Below are positions 36,595-47,630 of a stretch of 48,253 nt of DNA, one piece after another. A program made the translations under genes and the position numbers. The notes below the pieces were generated by a model, which made no database searches, was not told the DNA's origin, and was given only the letters and a program-made list of their open reading frames with translations. The stretch spans positions 1 to 48,253 of the forward strand of contig QKCT01000038.1 in NCBI GenBank assembly GCA_003245625.1. Reading direction: 5' to 3'. The stretch is from Bacillota bacterium. Its GTDB lineage: Bacteria > Bacillota_I > Bacilli_A > Izemoplasmatales > Hujiaoplasmataceae. Every line of letters begins with the position of its first letter. Positions within the stretch are counted from its first letter, which is position 1.

Positions 36595-37215
36595 TTGAAA
36601 CTGAACGAAAAGGGACTACTAGTCATCATCAGCGGTCCAAGTGGAGTCGGAAAAGGAACGATTCGAAAGGCGTTGTTCGAAATTCCGGATAACAACTTTT
36701 GCTACTCCGTATCCATGACCACAAGAAAGCCTCGTCCAGGAGAAGTGGATGGGTCAGATTACTTCTTTGTGACTCGAGAAGAGTTCCAAAAGAGAATCGA
36801 TGAAAACGGCTTTCTAGAATATGCAGAGTTTGTCGGTGAGTATTACGGTACCCCAATGGATTATATCGAAAAACAAATGGAAGCCGGCAAAGAAGTAATT
36901 GTGGAAATTGAAGTTCAAGGAGCGTTACAAACCCAGGAGAAAATCCCGGAAGCAGTCTTTATCTTCATTGTTCCACCATCAAAAAAAGCATTAATCGAAC
37001 GTTTAAAAAATCGCGGTACCGATACACCGGAAAAGATTCAAAAACGCGTAGAGAAAGCAGAAAGAGAATACTCTTTAGCATATAAGTATGACTACATCGT
37101 CGTCAATGATGATGTTCATAATGCCGCTGACCGTATCTACGCTATCATCCGTGCTGAGCACGCTAAGACAGAACGCTCGATCCATAAATATTACAAATTG
37201 TTGGAGGGTAAATAA
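36595..37215 (+). CDS. gmk: Guanylate kinase (TTG start behind GGGGGG RBS)
   Basis: LLVIISGPSGVGKGTIRKAL, SVSMTTRKPRPGEVDGSDYFFV. Confidence 0.96.
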   Translation: MKLNEKGLLVIISGPSGVGKGTIRKALFEIPDNNFCYSVSMTTRKPRPGEVDGSDYFFVTREEFQKRIDENGFLEYAEFVGEYYGTPMDYIEKQMEAGKEVIVEIEVQGALQTQEKIPEAVFIFIVPPSKKALIERLKNRGTDTPEKIQKRVEKAEREYSLAYKYDYIVVNDDVHNAADRIYAIIRAEHAKTERSIHKYYKLLEGK

Positions 37216-37559
37216 TGATAAAAGAAAAAGATCTCGAAAAATTGATGGAAATGAGAGAAGAAATCGATCTAAACTATCGCCCTGTACAAGGCAATCGCTT
37301 TGGGGATTATGTATTCAGTGGAGATTTAGAAGATAAGAAAGCAAAAATCACCCCGAAGAATACAGAAGGATTACGATATCCATCCATTGACGATCTTCTG
37401 CAAGTAGTTGATTCCAAATACAAATTGGCTTACATTGCAGCGAAGCGCGCCAAAATCATTAAGAAAGATGAATACTCTTCCGTTGACAATCGTTGTGTCA
37501 AACCGGTTGGAAAAGCTTTAGAAGAGATTTTGGAGAAGAAAGTTACCGCAAAATTCTAA
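37215..37559 (+). CDS. rpoZ: RNA polymerase omega subunit with N-terminal extension
   Basis: RYPSIDDLLQVVDSKYKLAYIAAKRAKII...KPVGKALEEIL; position after gmk. Confidence 0.88.
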   Translation: MIKEKDLEKLMEMREEIDLNYRPVQGNRFGDYVFSGDLEDKKAKITPKNTEGLRYPSIDDLLQVVDSKYKLAYIAAKRAKIIKKDEYSSVDNRCVKPVGKALEEILEKKVTAKF

Positions 37560-37561
37560 AA

Positions 37562-37622
37562 AACAGCTTAGGCTGTTTTTTTATTTGACCTGATCAACCG
37601 GAACCCAAAAAATCCGGTTTTA
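37562..37622 (+). terminator. Two tandem intrinsic terminators
   Basis: AACAGC-TTAG-GCTGTT+T7, then AACCGGA...TCCGGTT+TTATTTT. Confidence 0.8.
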
Positions 37623-37691
37623 TTTTCACTATTTTCACTAAAAAACCATTTCGATATATGTTATAATAGACTTTAGTTTGGAGATGATTGA

Positions 37692-40600
37692 ATGAATTAC
37701 ATTGATGTTCTTTTGGAGCAACTGCACCTAGAAGACACCATAATAAAAGAATATTGCAAAGTAACGAACGTAGAGGTGGATCAATTAACGGAAACCTGGA
37801 CGTTCGATCTTCTCTTTAGCCAAACCATTCCGATTCTTCATTATCGGAATTTTATCACACGCTTAAAAAAACTGAGTGATCATATTCCTAGTGTGAAAGA
37901 TGTGGATTACCGAGTTGTGTTCCATGATATCGATCCGGAAATGATCTTAGAATACTATGATTTCGCAATCGATGTGATTCTTGAAACCAACAAACGAATC
38001 TACCCTTTAAAAGAATATGAAACCGATCTAGAGGACAATATCATACGCGTGTATGTTCCACAAGGAGCGATCAGCGCAACAATATTCCGCGACGAAATCG
38101 AAGCGGAAATGAGAAGGAACGGGTTTGCTTGTGAAATTGAAATCGTCGTTGATGAAAAACAAGAGACAATTGACGAGTCGATTCAAAACCATATCAATAC
38201 GTTTGTTGAGGCGAATCGCATTGACTTTGATGAAACCATAGAATACATCTCTTTAACCAACGGTGGCGAAATCAATAATTTCATTCCAATCAAAGAAATT
38301 CCATTAACAGAAATCGAACTAGAAGAATATAAAGAACGCCATGGTGGAAAAGCTATCATCAGTGTCCAAGGGATTGTTGTTTACACAGAATTTGTAGAAA
38401 CAAAGAACTCCGGACTTGTGAAACTCGTTGTGAGTGATGGAGAGGATTCGATTTTCCTCACCAAAAAGAATCTTCGATCCATGGATTTGGATTTCTTTAA
38501 ACAAATCGAAAAGAATTTTGGCATCAAAGCCAAATGTTATGCACAATATGATGAATTCCAAAAAGAAGTTATTTTAGTACCAATCGCAATTTCTAGAAGC
38601 AATCGTCCAATCAAAACCGATCAACGTTCAGACGACGCTCCTAACAAAAGGGTGGAACTTCATCTCCATACAAAGATGTCCGCAATGGATGGAGTGAACG
38701 ACATCTCGGAATATCTAGAACGTGCAAAAGAATGGGGTCATACGGCAATTGGTGTTTCTGATCATGGTTCTGTTCAAACATTCCCAGAACTTTACAACAA
38801 AACCAAAGGTGGTTCCCTTAAAGCGTTATATGGAGTTGAAATGACTTATGTGGATGACGAAGACATCGCCATCACAAGAGGAGAATCAAATCAACTTCTC
38901 TCCGAAGCAACCTATGTTGTGTTCGATATTGAAACCACAGGTTTGTCTATTACCTACGATACTTTGATCGAAATCGCTGGAGTGAAAGTCCGAAACGGTG
39001 CGATTCTTAGTAAATTCTCTGAATTCATCGATCCAAAAAGAGAAGTCTCAGCTTTTACTGAAAATCTAACCGGTATTACGAACCAAATGGTGAAGGGAAA
39101 ACGGACAATTAAAGAAGTCCTAAAAGATTTCCATGAATTTACGAAAGATACGATTTTAGTTGCTCATAATGCCGATTTTGATCTCGGCTTCCTATACTTT
39201 AATTATCGCAATCTAGGTATCTCCAATCAAATCAATCCTTCGATTGACACCCTGACGTTGGCAAAAGTACTTTTACCAACGAAAAAACAATTTTCTTTAA
39301 ATCGTTTAGCCAAAGAATTCAAAGTTCCGCTCGATAATCATCACCGGGCGATTAATGATGCCGAAGCAACGACGGAAGTTTTCCTTCATTTGTTAAGACG
39401 TGTGAAGAAACAAGGGTTTAATCGTTTCAAAGATATGAATTTAATGATCCAAAAGGAAGAAGTCTATAAATATCCATATCCAACTCATATCAATTTGTTG
39501 GTAAAAGAACAAATCGGTCTCAAGAATATGTATTACTTATTATCCGAAGGACTTACGACATACTACGACCGAGGCGACGCTAAGATTTTGAAGTCTAAAC
39601 TTCAAAAACATCGGAATGGTCTCTTGGTATCCAGTGGATGCTATAACTCTCATTTTTTTGAGATTGCCATGAACAAAACAAGAAAAGAACTCGTAGAAGA
39701 AGCGAAATTCTACGATTATTTGGAAGTGCAACCACCGTCTTATTTCATCTATCTTTCCGAAGAAAATCCAAATTGGAAGAATATGATTCAAGATGTGATC
39801 AAACGCGTTGTGGAAGTCGGAAAAGAACTTAACATTCCTGTCGTAGCTACAGGAGATGTCCATCATTTGGATGCTCGTGATATGAAATATCGTGAAATCA
39901 TGATTAATACACCTGTCGTAGGTGGTGGATTACACGCACTTTACTCTCGAAAAAACAAACCGAATCAGTACTTCATGACAACAGAAGAAATGTTGGATGA
40001 GTTCGCCTTTTTAGGCGTAGATACCGCGTATGAAATTGTTGTCGAGAATTCCAATAAAATCGCTGATTCCGTCGATAATATTGTCGTTATTCCAAATGAA
40101 TTGTATGCACCTACCGATGAATTTTTGGCCGAGCGCGGAATTCCTTCTATCAAAACCAAAGTCGAAAAAATGGTACAAGAAAAGGTTCGTTCCATTTATG
40201 GAGATCCACTTCCTGAAATCGTAAAACGAAGAGTGGATAGAGAATTGACCAATATCATCGAACATCAATTCTCTACGGTATATTTCATTTCTCATCTATT
40301 GGTAAACAAGAGCTTAGAGGATGGATACCTCGTCGGTTCACGTGGGTCAGTAGGTAGTTCATTAGTGGCAACACTAATGGATATCACGGAAGTAAATCCA
40401 CTTCCACCACATTATGTATGTCCGAAATGTCATTTTTCTGCATTTAAGAAAACCAATGAAGAAAAAATTTCTCTTGGTGAGAGTGACTTTGAAGCAGCAA
40501 ACGCTCAAGTATTTGAAAACACCGATTGCGGATGGGATTTGCCAAAGGCAAATTGTCCAGTATGCTCTACGGAAATGATTAAGGATGGGCATGATATTCC

Positions 40601-42155
40601 GTTCGAAACGTTCTTAGGTTTTGAAGGTGATAAAATCCCGGATATCGACTTGAACTTCTCTGGAGAATATCAAGGTGTCGTTCATGAATATATTCGCGAA
40701 CTTTTTGGAAAAAATCATGCATTTCGTGCCGGAACCATCGGTACGTCCGCTGCTAGAACGTCCTATTTAATGGTTCGAGATTATTACGATAAAATCAATG
40801 AGTCTAGAAAACAAAAAGGATTGGAACCAGTCCGAATTCGTCGTGCGGAAATGGAACGATTAGCACGAGGAATTGAAGGGACGAAGCGTTCCAGCGGGCA
40901 ACACCCGGGGGGAATTGTTGTCGTACCAAATACCAATGAAATCTATGACTTTACCCCGGTACAATATCCCGGAACCGCTGCGGATACCACATGGAAAACC
41001 ACTCACTTCGATTATCACTCGATAGAGAAGAATTTATTCAAGCTAGATGTTTTGGGACATGATGATCCTACGATGATTCGTTACTTAATGGATTTGGTTC
41101 ATCAAAATCAAAATGAATTCCCATTCACCGATCCGAAGTCGATTCCTGTTGATGATCCAGATGTATATAAATTATTATCCAGTGTAGATATCATCGACTT
41201 AAAGAAAGAAGACTTAAATTCTGAAGTTGCCTCTTTTGGAATTCCAGAGTTTGGCACGAATTTCGTGCGTGGAATGTTAACTGAATCGAGACCAAAATCA
41301 TTCGCTGAGTTGGTCAAAATTTCCGGTTTATCACACGGGACTGATGTTTGGATTGGAAATAGTCAAACCTTGGTTTCAGGATCCAATAAATCCTATCCGA
41401 GAGTGGAATTTAAGGATATCATTGGATGTCGAGACGACATCATGGTAGACCTGATCAATTTTGGCTTAGAACCAACGATGGCGTTTGAAATCATGGAGTT
41501 TGTACGGAAAGGGAAAGCGGGAAAGAGTCCAGATAAGTGGGCTGCTTATGCCGATATCATGCGAGAGACGAAAGTGCCGGAATGGTATATCTGGTCTTGT
41601 TCTAAGATTCAATATATGTTCCCAAAAGCTCATGCGACAGCCTATGTATTAATGGCGATGAGAATCGCGTGGTTTAAACTCTATCGTCCTATCTATTTCT
41701 ATGCAGCATATTTCTCGAAACGCGCTTCTTTGTTTGATGCTGACGCATTCTATAATAACTATGAAGGATTGAGTCGTAAAATCAAAGAAATCAAAGAAAT
41801 GGGGAATTCTGCGACAGATCGAGAGCAAACCATGTTGACGGTACTAGAAGTAGCGTTAGAGATGGTGAAGCGAGGATTCAATTTTAAACCAATTGATTTA
41901 TACAAGTCTGATTCAAGAAACTTCGTGATCGATGAAGACAAACAATCCTTGATTTTGCCGTTTATCGTGGTGGATTCTTTGGGAACCAATGTTGCTGACA
42001 CCATTATTCAGGCTCGTGAGGAAAAACCGTTTATTTCGAAACAAGATGTTAAAAATCGAACAAAGTTAAGTTCCACACTTTTTACAAGGTTAGAAGAACT
42101 AGGAACATTCGATGGAATGATTGAGAAAAATCAGATGTCTTTATTTGATTTGTAA
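37692..42155 (+). CDS. polC: DNA polymerase III alpha subunit, Gram-positive type (PolC)
   Basis: PHP VELHLHTKMSAMDGV, exonuclease VFDIETTGLS, Zn finger CPKCHFS...CPVCS, GFEGDKIPDIDLNFSGEYQ. Confidence 0.98.
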   Translation: MNYIDVLLEQLHLEDTIIKEYCKVTNVEVDQLTETWTFDLLFSQTIPILHYRNFITRLKKLSDHIPSVKDVDYRVVFHDIDPEMILEYYDFAIDVILETNKRIYPLKEYETDLEDNIIRVYVPQGAISATIFRDEIEAEMRRNGFACEIEIVVDEKQETIDESIQNHINTFVEANRIDFDETIEYISLTNGGEINNFIPIKEIPLTEIELEEYKERHGGKAIISVQGIVVYTEFVETKNSGLVKLVVSDGEDSIFLTKKNLRSMDLDFFKQIEKNFGIKAKCYAQYDEFQKEVILVPIAISRSNRPIKTDQRSDDAPNKRVELHLHTKMSAMDGVNDISEYLERAKEWGHTAIGVSDHGSVQTFPELYNKTKGGSLKALYGVEMTYVDDEDIAITRGESNQLLSEATYVVFDIETTGLSITYDTLIEIAGVKVRNGAILSKFSEFIDPKREVSAFTENLTGITNQMVKGKRTIKEVLKDFHEFTKDTILVAHNADFDLGFLYFNYRNLGISNQINPSIDTLTLAKVLLPTKKQFSLNRLAKEFKVPLDNHHRAINDAEATTEVFLHLLRRVKKQGFNRFKDMNLMIQKEEVYKYPYPTHINLLVKEQIGLKNMYYLLSEGLTTYYDRGDAKILKSKLQKHRNGLLVSSGCYNSHFFEIAMNKTRKELVEEAKFYDYLEVQPPSYFIYLSEENPNWKNMIQDVIKRVVEVGKELNIPVVATGDVHHLDARDMKYREIMINTPVVGGGLHALYSRKNKPNQYFMTTEEMLDEFAFLGVDTAYEIVVENSNKIADSVDNIVVIPNELYAPTDEFLAERGIPSIKTKVEKMVQEKVRSIYGDPLPEIVKRRVDRELTNIIEHQFSTVYFISHLLVNKSLEDGYLVGSRGSVGSSLVATLMDITEVNPLPPHYVCPKCHFSAFKKTNEEKISLGESDFEAANAQVFENTDCGWDLPKANCPVCSTEMIKDGHDIPFETFLGFEGDKIPDIDLNFSGEYQGVVHEYIRELFGKNHAFRAGTIGTSAARTSYLMVRDYYDKINESRKQKGLEPVRIRRAEMERLARGIEGTKRSSGQHPGGIVVVPNTNEIYDFTPVQYPGTAADTTWKTTHFDYHSIEKNLFKLDVLGHDDPTMIRYLMDLVHQNQNEFPFTDPKSIPVDDPDVYKLLSSVDIIDLKKEDLNSEVASFGIPEFGTNFVRGMLTESRPKSFAELVKISGLSHGTDVWIGNSQTLVSGSNKSYPRVEFKDIIGCRDDIMVDLINFGLEPTMAFEIMEFVRKGKAGKSPDKWAAYADIMRETKVPEWYIWSCSKIQYMFPKAHATAYVLMAMRIAWFKLYRPIYFYAAYFSKRASLFDADAFYNNYEGLSRKIKEIKEMGNSATDREQTMLTVLEVALEMVKRGFNFKPIDLYKSDSRNFVIDEDKQSLILPFIVVDSLGTNVADTIIQAREEKPFISKQDVKNRTKLSSTLFTRLEELGTFDGMIEKNQMSLFDL

Positions 42156-42227
42156 AAAATCGATACTTTTATCATATTTTCAACATAATTACGTGTATAA
42201 TAAAAAGTAGATATTGGAGGTATCAAT

Positions 42228-42926
42228 ATGAGAGTCATGAGAAGCACAAATCCTGTTTTGCGTGCCGTTCGACAAGAATCCTATGTGAGTGATCAGCCGG
42301 TGACATATGCAAACGTAACCTATAAAACACTATTTCTGGTTGCCCTTGTTATGGCAAGCGGATGGTTTATGCTACAATATGGTCAGATTAGTTATCTAAC
42401 CTTAATCGGAGCCGTGATTGTTGGATTTATAGCGGTTATCGTCGGAACGAGATCCGTGCGTCTATCTCCCTATTTTGCGATTCTTTATGCTTTATCAGAA
42501 GGGGTAGTATTAGGAGTAGTTTCTGGACTATACATGAATTTCTATGACGACGGCATTGTTCCAACCGCAATGTTGACAACGCTGTTGGTTGTTTTTATTA
42601 TGCTATTGTTGTATACCACTAAAATTATCAAAGTTACACAACGTTTTGCATCTGTATTAGTTGTTTCGTTATTAGCTGTAATTTTGATGAGTGTTTTAGC
42701 AATTTTCTTACCATTTGGTAGTGGATTATTTTATGTTATAGTTATCTTGTCCGCTGTCTTGTCTGCGTTTTTCTTGCTTTTGGATTTTCGTTCCATCGAG
42801 TATGGTGTGGAATCCGGAATTGATCAAAAATATGGTTGGGTCTTATCTTTAGGACTCTTAGTCACCATTGTTTGGATTTATGTCGAGATGTTACGTTTAC
42901 TTGCAATTTTCGGCCGAAGAAACTGA
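42228..42926 (+). CDS. Bax inhibitor-1/YccA family membrane protein
   Basis: MRSTNPVLR N-terminus, ~7 TM, LLDFRSIEYGVESG...YGWVLSLGLLVTIVWIYVEMLRLLAIF. Confidence 0.9.
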   Translation: MRVMRSTNPVLRAVRQESYVSDQPVTYANVTYKTLFLVALVMASGWFMLQYGQISYLTLIGAVIVGFIAVIVGTRSVRLSPYFAILYALSEGVVLGVVSGLYMNFYDDGIVPTAMLTTLLVVFIMLLLYTTKIIKVTQRFASVLVVSLLAVILMSVLAIFLPFGSGLFYVIVILSAVLSAFFLLLDFRSIEYGVESGIDQKYGWVLSLGLLVTIVWIYVEMLRLLAIFGRRN

Positions 42927-42971
42927 TTAATACTTGAAATATTTTGAATTCTTGTTATAATGAGAACATAA

Positions 42972-43190
42972 GAAAACAGTGAAGAAGAAATAGTAGTCGG
43001 GTTTGATTTGTGAAAGAGAAAAATGCCTTGAGCTGAAAGCATTTAACAGATTGCTGATGAATTCACCTTCCGAGTGAGACTAATCCTCTCCGTACCAGGC
43101 GTTAACGGGTTCGAGTGCCAGTCATAGTGCTGGAACGAAGGTGGTACCACGGTTATTCAAATCGTCCTTTTTTTAGGGCGATTTTTTTTA
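42972..43190 (+). promoter_or_regulatory. T-box leader of pheST (candidate specifier TTC at 43062-43064)
   Basis: AAGGTGGTACCACGG; ATCGTCC...GGGCGAT terminator. Confidence 0.94.
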
Positions 43191-43210
43191 TATTTTGTTA
43201 GGAGGAAACG

Positions 43211-44245
43211 ATGGAGCAAAAACTAAAAGGCTTAGTAGAAGAACTGGAAGCCAAATTATCACAAGTCAAAAATGCAAATGACTTAAACTTGCTGAAAGCG
43301 GAATATCTAGGTAAGAAAAGTGTGTTTAACGACTTGATGAAACAATTGAAAGATATCCCAAATGAAGAAAAACCATTGATGGGAAAATTGATAAATGAAG
43401 CGAAACAACAGATCGCTGCGAAACTTGACGATGCAAAAATGGAAATGGATCGGAAATTAGTCGAAGAAAAACTTAAATCCGAAGCGATCGATGTGACTCT
43501 TCCTGGAAAATCAAGCAATGTTGGTTCCAAACATTTGTTATCGCAAGTAATTGAAGAAGTGGAAGACATCTTCGTGGGACTCGGATATACCGTGAAAGAA
43601 GGACCGGAAGTGGAGTCCGATAAGTACAACTTCGAAATGTTGAATTTGCCAAAGGATCATCCTGCAAGAGATATGCAAGATTCCTTGTACATTTCAGAAG
43701 AAACGCTATTGCGTACTCACACTTCTCCCGTGCAAGTTCGAAGTTTATTGGAAAACACGAATCAAGAACCAATGAAGATTATCTGTCCTGGGAAGGTCTA
43801 TCGAAAAGATGACGATGATCAAACCCATTCTCATCAATTTACCCAAGTAGAAGGATTGGTGGTGGACGCAAATGCTACATTGGCAGACCTAAAAGGGACC
43901 TTATTATTTGTGGCACAAAAACTCTTTGGTGAAGAACGAAAGATTCGTTTAAGACCATCGTATTTTCCATTTACCGAACCGAGTGTCGAAGTCGATGTGA
44001 GTTGTTATAAATGCGGTGGGAGCGGATGCAGTATGTGCGGATACACCGGATGGATTGAAATTCTTGGAGCTGGCATGGTCAACAACAATGTGCTGAGAGA
44101 TGCTGGGTACGATCCAGATAAGTTCCAAGGATTTGCATTAGGAATGGGGATTGAACGTATTGCCATTCTAAAATATGGAGTGGATGATATCCGTGCATTC
44201 TATACCAATGACCTGCGCTTTAATAAGCAGTTTAGGGGGAAATAA
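43211..44245 (+). CDS. pheS: Phenylalanyl-tRNA synthetase alpha subunit
   Basis: [51 protein letters not shown]. Confidence 0.98.
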   Translation: MEQKLKGLVEELEAKLSQVKNANDLNLLKAEYLGKKSVFNDLMKQLKDIPNEEKPLMGKLINEAKQQIAAKLDDAKMEMDRKLVEEKLKSEAIDVTLPGKSSNVGSKHLLSQVIEEVEDIFVGLGYTVKEGPEVESDKYNFEMLNLPKDHPARDMQDSLYISEETLLRTHTSPVQVRSLLENTNQEPMKIICPGKVYRKDDDDQTHSHQFTQVEGLVVDANATLADLKGTLLFVAQKLFGEERKIRLRPSYFPFTEPSVEVDVSCYKCGGSGCSMCGYTGWIEILGAGMVNNNVLRDAGYDPDKFQGFALGMGIERIAILKYGVDDIRAFYTNDLRFNKQFRGK

Positions 44246-44247
44246 AC

Positions 44248-46614
44248 ATGAAAGTATCTATGAATTGGTTGAAAGAATATGTCAACCTTGATCCAGATTA
44301 TAAAAAATTAGAAGAAGCCTTCAACTTAAAAAGTCAAGAAGTTGCTGGGTTAGAGAAACTTGTCGATATCGAAGGACTTGTCGTTGGTTATGTTTTGACT
44401 TGTGAAAAACACCCGGAAGCAGATAAATTACATGTCACTACAGTTGATGTATCCGATGAGGTTTTACAAATTATTTGTGGGGCACCAAACGTGGCAGCAG
44501 GACAAAAGGTTATTGTTTCCAAAGTGGGTGTTGTTCTCCCTGGTGATTTTAAAATTAAAAAGGCAAAAATCAGAGGAATTGAATCGAATGGAATGATTTG
44601 TTCCCTTGAAGAACTTGGTGTCAAAGAATTTGACCCAGAAGAAACGGGAATTTATGTTTTGGGTGAGGATGCGGTAATTGGGGAAGATCCTTTAAAATAC
44701 CTCAATTTAGATGACAGTGTTCTGGAACTGGATTTAACGGCCAATCGACCAGATTTGCTATCGATGGAAGGTGTCGGATATGATGCCGCTTGTATGTTGG
44801 ACTTAGAAATTCAAACGAAGAAACACACTTATGAAAAACGCAAAGAAGAAAACAATTTTAGCGTTTATACCGATACAAAAGATTGTAAAGCATATTATGC
44901 TCAAGTCATTGATCATATCACTGTTAAACCAAGTCCATCTTGGTTGAAAGCACGACTAATGGCAGCTGGGGTAAGACCAATCAATAATGTTGTTGATATC
45001 TCAAACTATGTCATGTTGGAATATGGACAACCACTTCATGCCTTCGACTATAATCGTATCGAATCGGATACCATTATTGTTCGTCATGCAAAAACAGGAG
45101 AAAAGATTGTCACGCTTGACGGCCAAAATCGTGATCTTCTAGAGTATGATTTGGTGATTACCGATGGCAAGAAGCCGATTGCTTTAGCTGGTGTGATGGG
45201 CGGATATGATACCGAAGTAGAACCAGATACTACTAAAGTTCTTCTGGAGTCTGCTTATTTCGATCCAACCTGTATTCGCAAAACATCGCGACGATTAGAT
45301 TTGAAGAGTGAAGCTTCCTCTCGTTTTGAAAAAGGAGTAGATCCAAATAAACTAATCAAAGCAATGGAGTATGCGACTCAACTTTTCGTGGAACTTGCTG
45401 GTGGAGAGGTTGTGGGGGATTATAGTTTCTTTGATAATACACAAAAAGACCCAACTCGAATTGACATCACTTTGGAGAAATTGAATTCGGTAACGGGACA
45501 TACCTTCACCATTTCAGAAGTCGAAAGTATTTTGAAACGCCTCTATTTTGACTACCATAAACAAGGGGATCTATTCAAGATTGATGTGCCAACGAGACGT
45601 CAAAACTTTTATGGATATCAAGATATTGTAGAGGAAATCGTTCGTATTTATGGTTATGATAGGATTCCAACCACAATTCCAGCAACACCAACAACAGGAT
45701 ATTTAACTAAGAAACAGCGACTCAGAAGAACGATTCGCGAGTATTTCGTTAATAATAATTTCAATGAAACAATCACTTATTCTTTGGTAACGCAAAAAGA
45801 AGCGGTAGAATTCGATCAGTTGACAGCCGATACTGTTGTCATCATGAATCCACTGAACAAAGAAAAAGATACATTGCGTCATTCCTTACTGCCATCGTTA
45901 TTGAATATTTTGCAATACAATCAAAGTCGAAAGATTGATAATATATTCTTGTTCGAGTTAGGAAGAGGATATCACAATGGTTATGAAAGAGAATGGTTAA
46001 GTGGTCTAATGACAGGGGTCTATACCTCAACGTTATGGCAAGGAAAAAAAGAAGTTAGTGATTTTTATCTGTTAAAAGGATTATTGGAATCTCTCTTAGT
46101 TAAATTACATTTGGAAGATTATGAAATCAAGAAAGCAAGCGAACCACTTCCAACCATGCATCCTGGAATGACTGCTGATCTCTATATCAATAAACAATAT
46201 ATTGGGTATCTAGGAAAACTTCATCCTCAAAAAGAAATGGATTTAGGAATCAACAAAACTTTTGTATTCGAATTGGATTACGATAAATTAGCAGAACTCT
46301 ACGAACCGAACCTAGTGATGCAACCAGTACCGAAATATCCTAGTGTTTCTAGAGACCTGGCATTGGTCGTCGATCGCGATTTGGAAGCGCAAGCAATCAT
46401 TGATCAAGTTATTTTTGCAGGCAAAAAGACCTTAAAAGATGTCTCGATATTTGATCTCTATCAAGGGGATAAGATTGAGCCTGACAAAAAGTCAATTGCC
46501 CTTTCATTGGTTCTCCAAAATCCAGAAAAGACATTGGAAAGCAGTGAAGTCGATCAGATCATTGAACGAATTCTAAAACATTTAGATAAAACTTTGAATG
46601 CAAAAATCCGTTAA
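44248..46614 (+). CDS. pheT: Phenylalanyl-tRNA synthetase beta subunit
   Basis: MKVSMNWLKEYVNL, tRNA-binding domain, ELDLTANRPDLLSMEGV, C-terminal FDX-ACB domain. Confidence 0.98.
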   Translation: MKVSMNWLKEYVNLDPDYKKLEEAFNLKSQEVAGLEKLVDIEGLVVGYVLTCEKHPEADKLHVTTVDVSDEVLQIICGAPNVAAGQKVIVSKVGVVLPGDFKIKKAKIRGIESNGMICSLEELGVKEFDPEETGIYVLGEDAVIGEDPLKYLNLDDSVLELDLTANRPDLLSMEGVGYDAACMLDLEIQTKKHTYEKRKEENNFSVYTDTKDCKAYYAQVIDHITVKPSPSWLKARLMAAGVRPINNVVDISNYVMLEYGQPLHAFDYNRIESDTIIVRHAKTGEKIVTLDGQNRDLLEYDLVITDGKKPIALAGVMGGYDTEVEPDTTKVLLESAYFDPTCIRKTSRRLDLKSEASSRFEKGVDPNKLIKAMEYATQLFVELAGGEVVGDYSFFDNTQKDPTRIDITLEKLNSVTGHTFTISEVESILKRLYFDYHKQGDLFKIDVPTRRQNFYGYQDIVEEIVRIYGYDRIPTTIPATPTTGYLTKKQRLRRTIREYFVNNNFNETITYSLVTQKEAVEFDQLTADTVVIMNPLNKEKDTLRHSLLPSLLNILQYNQSRKIDNIFLFELGRGYHNGYEREWLSGLMTGVYTSTLWQGKKEVSDFYLLKGLLESLLVKLHLEDYEIKKASEPLPTMHPGMTADLYINKQYIGYLGKLHPQKEMDLGINKTFVFELDYDKLAELYEPNLVMQPVPKYPSVSRDLALVVDRDLEAQAIIDQVIFAGKKTLKDVSIFDLYQGDKIEPDKKSIALSLVLQNPEKTLESSEVDQIIERILKHLDKTLNAKIR

Positions 46615-46620
46615 TTAGTA

Positions 46621-46645
46621 AGACCGGTCTAACCGGTCTTTTTAT
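46621..46645 (+). terminator. Intrinsic terminator after pheT
   Basis: AGACCGGT-CTA-ACCGGTCT + TTTTT. Confidence 0.88.
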
Positions 46646-46715
46646 ATTATTTTACGTTATACTTACTGGTTCTATGATATAATCATAGATGATTATGCTG
46701 TTAGGAGGGTAAGGC

Positions 46716-47630
46716 ATGGGGAATATCATCGAAGTAAAACAACTGAAGAAAAACTATGGATTGATCGAAGCTGTCAAAGGAATCGATTTTTACGTGGAAG
46801 AAGGGTCTTTGTTTGCTTTTCTAGGACCAAATGGAGCTGGAAAAAGTACGACAATCAACATTCTTTCTACTCTACTTTCCAATGATGAGGGTCAGGTAAC
46901 GGTCAATCAATTCATGCTTGGTAATGAGGATGATGCCATTCGAAAATCGATCGGTATCGTATTTCAAGATAGTGTTTTAGATGAATTATTAACCGTTGAA
47001 GAAAATCTCAAAACAAGAGGTAGTTTCTATGGTTTGAAGAAAAATGAGTTGAGTGAGCGAATTCAGATTGCTTTGGAAGTGACAGGAATCACCGACTTGG
47101 CTCATCGTAAATACGGCAGTCTTTCCGGTGGCCAAAGAAGAAGAACAGACATTGCTAGAGCTTTAATTCATCAACCAAAAGTATTATTTTTGGATGAGCC
47201 GACTACCGGTTTGGATCCTCAGACAAGAAGAAATGTCTGGGAAACAATCAAACGATTACAAGAAACGGAAAATATGACTGTGTTCTTAACAACTCACTAC
47301 ATGGAAGAAGCTGAGGATGCGAATTATGTAGTGATCATAGACGAAGGTATCATTGCGGCTAAAGGAACTCCTACGGAATTAAAAGATAAATACTCCAAGG
47401 ATTCTTTGAGAGTTAAAGTCAAAGATGATCTTTGGATCCAGAATTATCTCAAAAAAAATAAAATCAGTTTTACAAAACGAAACGATCTATACATTATTCG
47501 ATTGAAAACAACGTTGGATAGCATTGACATTCTCTCCGAAATTAAAGATCAAATCGTTTCTTTTCAAGTGCTCAACGGAACACTTGATGATGCATTCATC
47601 GAAGTAACCGGAAAGGAGATAAGAGGATGA
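46716..47630 (+). CDS. ABC transporter ATP-binding protein (drug/ABC-2 type)
   Basis: GPNGAGKSTTINIL Walker A, LSGGQRRRTDIARAL signature, LFLDEPTTGLD. Confidence 0.95.
   Translation: MGNIIEVKQLKKNYGLIEAVKGIDFYVEEGSLFAFLGPNGAGKSTTINILSTLLSNDEGQVTVNQFMLGNEDDAIRKSIGIVFQDSVLDELLTVEENLKTRGSFYGLKKNELSERIQIALEVTGITDLAHRKYGSLSGGQRRRTDIARALIHQPKVLFLDEPTTGLDPQTRRNVWETIKRLQETENMTVFLTTHYMEEAEDANYVVIIDEGIIAAKGTPTELKDKYSKDSLRVKVKDDLWIQNYLKKNKISFTKRNDLYIIRLKTTLDSIDILSEIKDQIVSFQVLNGTLDDAFIEVTGKEIRG

Noticed and set aside
37088-37336. 82-aa + strand ORF spanning the gmk/rpoZ junction
   Set aside because: Out-of-frame overlap with two solid genes; composition typical of shadow ORFs.
43091-43120. GGGTTCGAGTGCC resembling a tRNA T-loop
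   Set aside because: Part of the pheST T-box leader; no cloverleaf around it.
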